DNA from: Bacteroidota bacterium
GTDB lineage: Bacteria > Bacteroidota > Bacteroidia > Chitinophagales > Chitinophagaceae
Direction: 5' to 3'
Assembly (NCBI GenBank): GCA_947461985.1
Contig: CANHNT010000004.1
Span: forward strand, 1-19,621
Length of the DNA stretch: 19,621 nucleotides
Numbering within the stretch: the first letter of the stretch is position 1; each line of letters begins with the position of its first letter. The translations under genes and the position numbers were made by a program. The notes under the pieces are model-generated. The model saw only the letters and a list, made by a program, of their open reading frames with translations. It had not been told where the DNA came from and did no database searches. Below, one piece after another: positions 15,768 to 19,621 of the stretch.

Positions 15768-16086
15768 GCCTAGGATTTTCCAAATGCCTTGTCGCATCTC
15801 TTTTGTTTTTCTTATCAAAATTATCTTTAATGGCTTGTTCTAAATCGACCCCACATTGATTAGCCAATGCCGTTAAAACCCACAACACATCAGCCATTTC
15901 ATCGGCTATGTTTTTATTTTTATCGGATTCTTTAAAACTTTGTTCCCCATATTTTCGAACCATAATTCTCGACAACTCCCCTACTTCTTCCATTAAAATT
16001 CCAAGGTTGGTTAGTTCATTAAAATACCGAACACCTGTTGTGGTTATCCAAGCATCTACTTCGGTTTGTAATTCTTTGATGTGCAT
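15757..16086 (-). CDS. MazG-like nucleotide pyrophosphohydrolase
   Basis: The 109-residue cytosolic protein is an all-alpha NTP pyrophosphohydrolase of the single-domain MazG-like type. The metal-binding motifs are EEVGE (Glu33, Glu34, Glu37) and DEMAD (Glu63, Asp66). Such enzymes cleave NTPs or dNTPs, often non-canonical ones, to monophosphates. The substrate is not readable from sequence. It starts 5 bases after the dtd stop, so the two form an operon. The C-terminal residues after NPR are encoded by the short tandem array at 15740-15767, so the last few residues may be an accidental extension. Confidence 0.88.
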   Translation of the reverse strand: MHIKELQTEVDAWITTTGVRYFNELTNLGILMEEVGELSRIMVRKYGEQSFKESDKNKNIADEMADVLWVLTALANQCGVDLEQAIKDNFDKKNKRDATRHLENPRLNS

Positions 16087-16091
16087 ATTTT

Positions 16092-16544
16092 TTATTGTTT
16101 GTTTTTAGAATCAATTGTAATTGTAATGGGTCCATCATTTATTAATTCGATTTTCATATCTGCGCCAAAAATTCCTGTAAAAATAGGTTTACCCAAATCT
16201 GCTTGTAAATGTGCAATCATTTTTTCATATAAAGGTATGGCAATTGCTGGCTTAGCGGCTTGTATAAATGAAGGTCTGTTTCCTTTTTTAGTAGAAGCAT
16301 GCAACGTAAACTGACTCACTAATAAAATATCACCTTCAACTTCTTTCAACGACAAATTCATTAACCCATTTTCGTCATTAAAAATACGCATTTGGGTTAT
16401 TTTGGCACTTAACCATTTTACATCATCTTCATTATCCTCATTTTCGATCCCTAAAAAAACTAAAAAACCAGTTTTTATTTCAGCATGAAGTTGCTGCTCA
16501 ATTGTAACAGAAGCTTTTAAAACTCGTTGAATAACTGCACGCAT
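16092..16544 (-). CDS. dtd: D-aminoacyl-tRNA deacylase
   Basis: The 150-residue product matches DTD in length and motifs. It removes D-amino acids (and mischarged glycine) from tRNA, acting as a homodimer in the cytosol. Visible are the start MRAVIQRVLKASV, the SQFTL motif (77-81) that lies at the active site, and NDGPIT (136-141) with the Gly-cis-Pro dipeptide that excludes L-amino acids. The usual residue after Pro is Val; Ile here is conservative. The gene leads a two-gene operon with the MazG-like pyrophosphohydrolase and is divergent from the ArfB-like gene, with 104 bases between the starts. Confidence 0.97.
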   Translation of the reverse strand: MRAVIQRVLKASVTIEQQLHAEIKTGFLVFLGIENEDNEDDVKWLSAKITQMRIFNDENGLMNLSLKEVEGDILLVSQFTLHASTKKGNRPSFIQAAKPAIAIPLYEKMIAHLQADLGKPIFTGIFGADMKIELINDGPITITIDSKNKQ

Positions 16545-16609
16545 TTAATTTATATTTAGGCCACTTTAATTTCTATTTAAGAAGAGGAAAAAAAGTTATT
16601 ATTATTGTT

Positions 16610-16617
16610 TATTTTTG
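16610..16617 (+). promoter_or_regulatory. Bacteroidota -7 box TATTTTTG
   Basis: An exact TAnnTTTG match lies 31 bases before ATG 16649. It is in the divergent region between dtd and the ArfB-like gene. No -33 TTG at the standard spacing was found. Confidence 0.4.
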
Positions 16618-16648
16618 ATATTGAAAGAACGTAAAAATAGCTAAAATT

Positions 16649-17059
16649 ATGAATATTGATGTAACGAAAGAATTAGAATTTAAAACCTCTCGAAGTGGTG
16701 GCAAAGGTGGTCAAAATGTAAATAAAGTAGAAACTCAGGTAGAAGTTAGATTTAATATTGTGGCTTCAATCATCTTATCACAAGAACAAAAAGATTTGTT
16801 ATTACAAAAGTTGGCCCATCAATTGACTAAAAACAATGAACTTTTGGTTGTTTGTAACGAAGACAGAACACAACTTGGGAACAAGTCAAAAGCAATCAAA
16901 AAAATAAATAATTTGATTGAAAAGAATTTAATCGTTGCTAAAAAAAGAAGTGCTACAAAAATTCCTAAATCGATTAAAGAAAAACGATTAAAGATCAAAA
17001 AAATAGCAGGTGCAATTAAACATTTACGAAGAGGGAAAAACTTTGATTTGGATGAATAA
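16649..17059 (+). CDS. arfB: ArfB-like peptidyl-tRNA hydrolase (GGQ protein)
   Basis: The 136-residue protein has the release-factor catalytic motif within SGGKGGQNVNK (GGQ at 20-22), followed by a positively charged C-terminal tail (about 95-130, many Lys and Arg, ending HLRRGKNFDLDE). This is the ArfB/YaeJ architecture: a release-factor domain III without codon-recognition domains, with a basic tail that enters the empty mRNA channel of stalled ribosomes. It would hydrolyse peptidyl-tRNA on non-stop ribosomes. The length is close to that of ArfB. It converges on the NUDIX gene across a shared terminator. It is divergent from dtd, another tRNA-ester hydrolase. Confidence 0.9.
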   Translation: MNIDVTKELEFKTSRSGGKGGQNVNKVETQVEVRFNIVASIILSQEQKDLLLQKLAHQLTKNNELLVVCNEDRTQLGNKSKAIKKINNLIEKNLIVAKKRSATKIPKSIKEKRLKIKKIAGAIKHLRRGKNFDLDE

Positions 17060-17177
17060 TGCTATCAAACTACCAAATACTAATTTAAAGCAGCCAATTA
17101 CTCATTTCAATCACTCAAAAATATTCAACAGCCCTACATTTGTTCTCAGTAGGTTATTTATGTGATTTTTTCAAAAG

Positions 17178-17212
17178 AAGTCTTTCAGCAATGAAAGGCT
17201 TTTTTATTTTTA
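17178..17212 (+). terminator. Intrinsic terminator after the ArfB-like gene
   Basis: A 10-bp stem (17178-17187 with 17192-17201, one G-T pair) closes a GCAA loop, a stable tetraloop of the GNRA class. It is followed by a T-rich tract that runs into the NUDIX stop codon at 17210-17212. A-T pairs extend the stem outward by a few more pairs. It may also work on NUDIX transcripts in reverse, though the T-tract there is weaker. Confidence 0.8.
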
Positions 17213-17812
17213 CAATGATTCAATAACATCAAGAATCGATTCATAGGTATTGGCTAATTGAAATTGAATATTATTCGGATGAACCCAAATGGCTTTTTTT
17301 ATTCCTTCTTCTGCCTGAGGAACAAGTGTGCGCTCGTTTGTAGTCATTTCAAACCAAAATGTTTCTTTTAAAATCATTTCATTTTCAATATACAAATGAT
17401 AGGTAGTCATTAACAATGGCCCTAATATCAATTCTACCAAACCTGTTTCTTCTTGTACCTCTCTTACAGCACATTGTTCAATCGTTTCGTTTTCATCTAA
17501 TTTACCTTTAGGCAAATCCCATTTTTTTCTCCTGTAAATAAATAAAATTTCTTCTTTATTGCTCAACACAACGCCACCACCGGCTTGAATGAGTTTAAAT
17601 GATTTTTTTATAATCTCTAAATTTTCTAAAGGATTTCCTACTAAAATTAAAAATTCATTTTCAGAAATCAATAAATCATCAATTAAAAATTGAATTTTTT
17701 CTTCATCAAATTTAAAAGAAATAATAGCACTCGATAAAGCTAGTTTTTTACTTATTTTTTGATATGATTCAACCAGTAATATTTTTTTGTCGTTAAAAAT
17801 GATCTTAATCAT
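17210..17812 (-). CDS. NUDIX hydrolase
   Basis: Starting at ATG 17812, the 200-residue product has a perfect Nudix box at residues 103-125: G, five residues, E, then REVQEETGL. This loop binds Mg2+ and cleaves nucleoside diphosphate-linked substrates. Before it, WDLPKGKLDENE is typical. Residues 1-75 are an extra N-terminal domain I cannot name; the classic NUDIX fold begins near GGGVVLSNKEE. An upstream in-frame extension of 15 codons (start at 17857) would overlap the pyrE promoter and has poor coding character, so I chose the shorter start. The substrate is unknown. It is divergent from pyrE; from memory this neighbourhood is common in Bacteroidota. Confidence 0.92.
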   Translation of the reverse strand: MIKIIFNDKKILLVESYQKISKKLALSSAIISFKFDEEKIQFLIDDLLISENEFLILVGNPLENLEIIKKSFKLIQAGGGVVLSNKEEILFIYRRKKWDLPKGKLDENETIEQCAVREVQEETGLVELILGPLLMTTYHLYIENEMILKETFWFEMTTNERTLVPQAEEGIKKAIWVHPNNIQFQLANTYESILDVIESL

Positions 17813-17822
17813 TGTAATAGAA

Positions 17823-17854
17823 TTTGTATTTTGTAATTTCAAAACGTAGGTTTG
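17823..17854 (+). promoter_or_regulatory. pyrE promoter, TTTG-N20-TAGGTTTG
   Basis: TTTG at 17823-17826 and TAGGTTTG at 17847-17854, 20 bases apart, fit the Bacteroidota consensus TTTG-N19/20-TAnnTTTG closely. Only five bases separate the -7 box from ATG 17860, so transcription should start at or next to the start codon. This excludes the in-frame TTG at 17824 as the pyrE start. Confidence 0.75.
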
Positions 17855-17859
17855 CAAGC

Positions 17860-18489
17860 ATGAGAAGAGAATTATCTATTGCAGAAAAACTTTTGCAAAT
17901 TAACGCAGTAAAATTAAATCCTCAAAATCCATTTACATGGGCAAGCGGATGGAAGAGTCCGATTTATTGTGATAACCGAAAAATATTATCTTATTCACAT
18001 GTGAGAGATTACATAAAAAGTGAAATGACAAATGCCATTTTTACAGAATTTCCAGATGCTGATGTCATTGCAGGAGTAGCCACCGCAGGCATTCCGTGGG
18101 GTGTTTTAGTTGCTGATTTATTGAGTTTGCCATTTATCTATGTGCGTTCAAAACCCAAAGAACATGGCATGGGAAATCAAATTGAAGGCGTTTTAAATGC
18201 TGGGCAAAAAGTGGTAGTCATTGAAGATTTAATATCTACAGGCAAAAGCAGTTTAGAGGCTGTAAAAGCGATTCAGGAAGCACAAGGCGAAGTTGTAGGT
18301 TTATGCAGTGTATTTACGTATGAGTTCCCAATTTCTCAACAAATATTTGCAGCAGAAAATATCAAAACCTTGAGTTTGAGTAATTACTCTTCATTAATTG
18401 ATATTGCTTTAGAGAAAAATATTATTTCTGAAGAAGAAGTTACATTGCTAAAATCGTGGAGAGAAAACCCAAGTGAATGGGGGAAGTAA
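17860..18489 (+). CDS. pyrE: Orotate phosphoribosyltransferase
   Basis: The 209-residue product starts at ATG 17860 (MRRELSIAEKLLQINAV). It joins orotate to PRPP to make orotidine 5'-monophosphate in pyrimidine synthesis. Visible are the orotate-side block PFTWASGWKSPIYCDNR, the flexible catalytic loop YVRSKPKEHGMGNQIEG (94-110), and the PRPP-binding motif VVVIEDLISTGKS (118-130). The length matches bacterial PyrE. The promoter lies so close that the mRNA may have almost no 5' leader. It is followed by 400 bases without a gene, holding repeat copy A. Confidence 0.97.
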   Translation: MRRELSIAEKLLQINAVKLNPQNPFTWASGWKSPIYCDNRKILSYSHVRDYIKSEMTNAIFTEFPDADVIAGVATAGIPWGVLVADLLSLPFIYVRSKPKEHGMGNQIEGVLNAGQKVVVIEDLISTGKSSLEAVKAIQEAQGEVVGLCSVFTYEFPISQQIFAAENIKTLSLSNYSSLIDIALEKNIISEEEVTLLKSWRENPSEWGK

Positions 18490-18550
18490 TATTCAATTAA
18501 AAATTTTAAATTTCGATGTACGATGTTTCTTAATACAATTAATATTGTGC

Positions 18551-18613
18551 ATTGTACTTTCGGCAGGTGACTCACAACCGAAATAAGCAGTTTGGTGAGG
18601 CAACAAGCTTTAA
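18551..18613 (+). repeat. Structured direct repeat, copy A
   Basis: This copy matches 19334-19397 at 55 of 64 aligned positions. It contains an inverted repeat, TTTCGG (18558-18563) and CCGAAA (18578-18583), and a rival pairing of CTCAC with GTGAG. It ends in the palindrome AAGCTT. It does not carry the core-site sequences of integron attC elements. Confidence 0.75.
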
Positions 18614-18624
18614 GAAAAAGCCAT

Positions 18625-18646
18625 AAAAAATCCCGATAAATCGGGA
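18625..18646 (-). terminator. Orphan terminator hairpin pointing to minus strand
   Basis: TCCCGAT and ATCGGGA (18631-18646) form a 7-bp stem with an AA spacer. A six-A tract (18625-18630) precedes it, which on the minus strand is a T-run after the stem. There is no T-run on the plus side. It therefore terminates leftward transcription, yet no minus-strand gene lies to its right in this window. Confidence 0.6.
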
Positions 18647-18674
18647 TAAAGTGCTAAGAAGTGGAACAAAATAA

Positions 18675-18705
18675 TTGCCTAAAAGTATTGATTTTACTAC
18701 ATTTG
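18675..18705 (+). promoter_or_regulatory. Candidate promoter TTG-N20-TACATTTG
   Basis: TTG at 18675-18677 and TACATTTG at 18698-18705 fit the Bacteroidota consensus. The next gene begins near 18877, giving a leader of about 165 bases that includes the short hairpin GTAAC/GTTAC and the palindrome at 18826-18840. A second -7-like box, TATTTTTG, lies at 18858-18865. Confidence 0.5.
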
Positions 18706-18899
18706 CTATATATAAAGTAACAATAGAGTTACAAAGTATTCAAAAAAGTATAAAAAATCGCCTTATTATATATTAAGACTCTTTTGATTTTTCGTAACTT
18801 TCAATAGTCATTTATAAACATCATTTAGAATAATATTCTAATTTCAAGTATTTATAATATTTTTGAAAAAAAGCATATGAAAAACTAAGCCTTTTAATA

Positions 18900-19334
18900 T
18901 TGTTATTCGTATTAATAAACAATTCTTCATTCAGTCAAAGTAAGAAAATGATACTTGACAGATTAATTGATATTCAAATTGGAATGACATACGAAGAAGT
19001 TATTGCAAAATATCCCAATCCAACCAATGGTAAAAGGAAAAAGGAAATTTTTTATAATATTTTGAAGTTGATAAATGGGATAAACGTCACTCATTTGTTA
19101 CTTTATTTTTACAATAACAAGCTTTATGTAATGGAATTTGATTATTCTAATCCCATTCATGTTAGCTTAAAAACTAAATATGGATATACACCTATAGAAG
19201 ATTTACATATTAACGGGTATTATGGATCTTATTCCAAATATTCCAACAGCAATATAGATGCTATCTATATAGATAACAGTATTTTCATAATTGATAATAA
19301 AATACAAAAGATAGTAGATTCAGTTGGGTTTTAA
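18900..19334 (+). CDS. Small secreted protein, start apparently frameshifted
   Basis: The open frame is 144 codons if started at TTG 18900. The same frame is open back to 18867 and encodes a complete signal-peptide core (KLSLLILLFVLINNSSFSQ) without an ATG. An ATG at 18877 is one base out of frame: ATG followed by five A reads M-K-N-stop. One more A would give MKKLSLLILLFVLINNSSFSQ, an ideal signal peptide. So the native gene most likely starts at 18877 and carries a one-base deletion in the A-run, either real or an assembly error. The mature part (about 115 residues) is unrecognised; IGMTYEEVIAKYPNPT recalls the BamE/SmpA-type 'GMTxxEVxxxxGxP' motif. It lies between repeat copies A and B. 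Confidence 0.6.
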   Translation: MLFVLINNSSFSQSKKMILDRLIDIQIGMTYEEVIAKYPNPTNGKRKKEIFYNILKLINGINVTHLLLYFYNNKLYVMEFDYSNPIHVSLKTKYGYTPIEDLHINGYYGSYSKYSNSNIDAIYIDNSIFIIDNKIQKIVDSVGF

Positions 19335-19397
19335 TTGTACTATCGGCAGGTGCCTCACCGACCGAAATAAGCAATTTGGTGAGATAGCAAGCTGTAA
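19334..19397 (+). repeat. Structured direct repeat, copy B
   Basis: This is the second copy, in the same orientation as copy A, 783 bp downstream. It begins at the last base of the gene's TAA. It can fold as GGTG-CCT-CACC within TCGG/CCGA, or alternatively as CTCACC (19354-19359) with GGTGAG (19378-19383). These two folds exclude each other. Confidence 0.75.
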
Positions 19398-19520
19398 ATA
19401 AAAGGTAGTTTTCTATCTATTGCAACTACAAAAACATCGACTGCTTGAGTCCCTTAAAACGATATAATAAAAATGCGAAGGTACTATCTTAAAAAACAAA
19501 TAAGTTTTAGAATATTTTTC

Positions 19521-19528
19521 TAAATTTG
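19521..19528 (+). promoter_or_regulatory. Bacteroidota -7 box TAAATTTG
   Basis: An exact TAnnTTTG match lies just upstream of the candidate RNA. The predicted transcription start is near 19534. No -33 TTG was found at the usual spacing. Confidence 0.5.
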
Positions 19529-19533
19529 CAAAT

Positions 19534-19612
19534 ACGGAGAGGAGTCAAACTGCGACACGTCGATAGAATTGATTACCTTGTGTAGTGCCACTTTAGTTGG
19601 CACTATTTTTTT
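19534..19612 (+). ncRNA. Candidate small RNA or attenuated leader, about 79 nt
   Basis: A -7 box at 19521-19528 and an intrinsic terminator at 19583-19612 bracket about 79 bases that contain no reading frame of note. Base composition is more balanced than the surrounding AT-rich DNA. It opens with GGAGAGGAGTC and contains CGAC/GTCG. I compared it by eye with common riboswitch, tRNA, SRP and CRISPR-associated RNA motifs I remember and recognised none. It may be a free small RNA, or a transcription-attenuation leader for a gene beyond the window. Confidence 0.4.
19583..19612 (+). terminator. Strong intrinsic terminator at the right edge
   Basis: TAGTGCCA (19583-19590) and TGGCACTA (19598-19605) form a perfect 8-bp stem with a 7-base loop (CTTTAGT), followed directly by seven T. 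The nearest coding sequence upstream ended 248 bases earlier. Confidence 0.85.
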
Positions 19613-19621
19613 GCTTGTTTG

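Noticed and set aside
17824..17859. TTG start for pyrE, adding twelve residues
   Set aside because: This lies within the promoter; ATG 17860 gives the normal family start.
18551..19397. Integron attC sites flanking a gene cassette
   Set aside because: The repeats lack the paired GTTRRRY and RYYYAAC core sites and no integrase is present in the window.
19534..19612. tRNA, tracrRNA, SRP RNA or common riboswitch
   Set aside because: No cloverleaf, no CRISPR repeat nearby, and none of the conserved cores I know for these families.

Overview
The window is a low-GC bacterial chromosome segment from the phylum Bacteroidota. This rests on three kinds of sequence evidence: two secreted proteins end in type IX secretion (T9SS) type A sorting domains, many genes encode Sec signal peptides or lipoboxes, and several genes are preceded by the Bacteroidota -7 promoter motif TAnnTTTG. 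I cannot name a genus. No rRNA, tRNA, CRISPR array or complete transposon was found.

Layout. (1) Positions 1-5586 are an accessory-looking same-strand run of exported proteins: a PQQ-like beta-propeller, a thioredoxin-fold protein with a WCNPC site, a MORN-variant/TPR protein, an unknown secreted protein, a small secreted-protein gene broken by one in-frame TAG, and a zinc-ribbon protein. (2) Positions 5587-6056 carry no convincing gene but hold two perfect short palindromes. (3) Positions 6057-7399 are a two-gene unit of surface proteins (a T9SS cargo and an Lcl/DUF1566-like protein). (4) Positions 7610-9293 are a TPR lipoprotein plus rpe unit. (5) Positions 9463-11523 are a stand-alone T9SS cargo with an RCC1 propeller built of near-perfect 150-bp repeats and its own strong terminator. 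(6) Positions 11648-13123 are a UbiA-type prenyltransferase and maf, converging on a minus-strand run (13120-16544): a DUF4397 lipoprotein, rhomboid protease, class I aminotransferase, MazG-like pyrophosphohydrolase and D-aminoacyl-tRNA deacylase. (7) Positions 16610-18489 hold an ArfB-like hydrolase, a converging NUDIX gene, and pyrE divergent from NUDIX. (8) Positions 18490-19621 are again accessory: a small secreted-protein gene with an apparent 1-nt frameshift just after its start codon, lying between two direct copies of a 64-bp structured repeat, followed by a candidate small RNA or attenuated leader with its own -7 box and intrinsic terminator.

Functionally, the core genes cover translation quality control (dtd, arfB-like), nucleotide-pool sanitation (maf, MazG-like, NUDIX), pyrimidine and pentose phosphate metabolism (pyrE, rpe), prenyl lipid synthesis, amino-acid metabolism and membrane proteolysis. 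The accessory parts are envelope and secreted proteins of mostly unknown role. The items most worth a second look are the structured repeat pair, the candidate RNA at the right end, the two near-intact but broken small secreted-protein genes, and the pyrE promoter, which places transcription and translation starts almost together.
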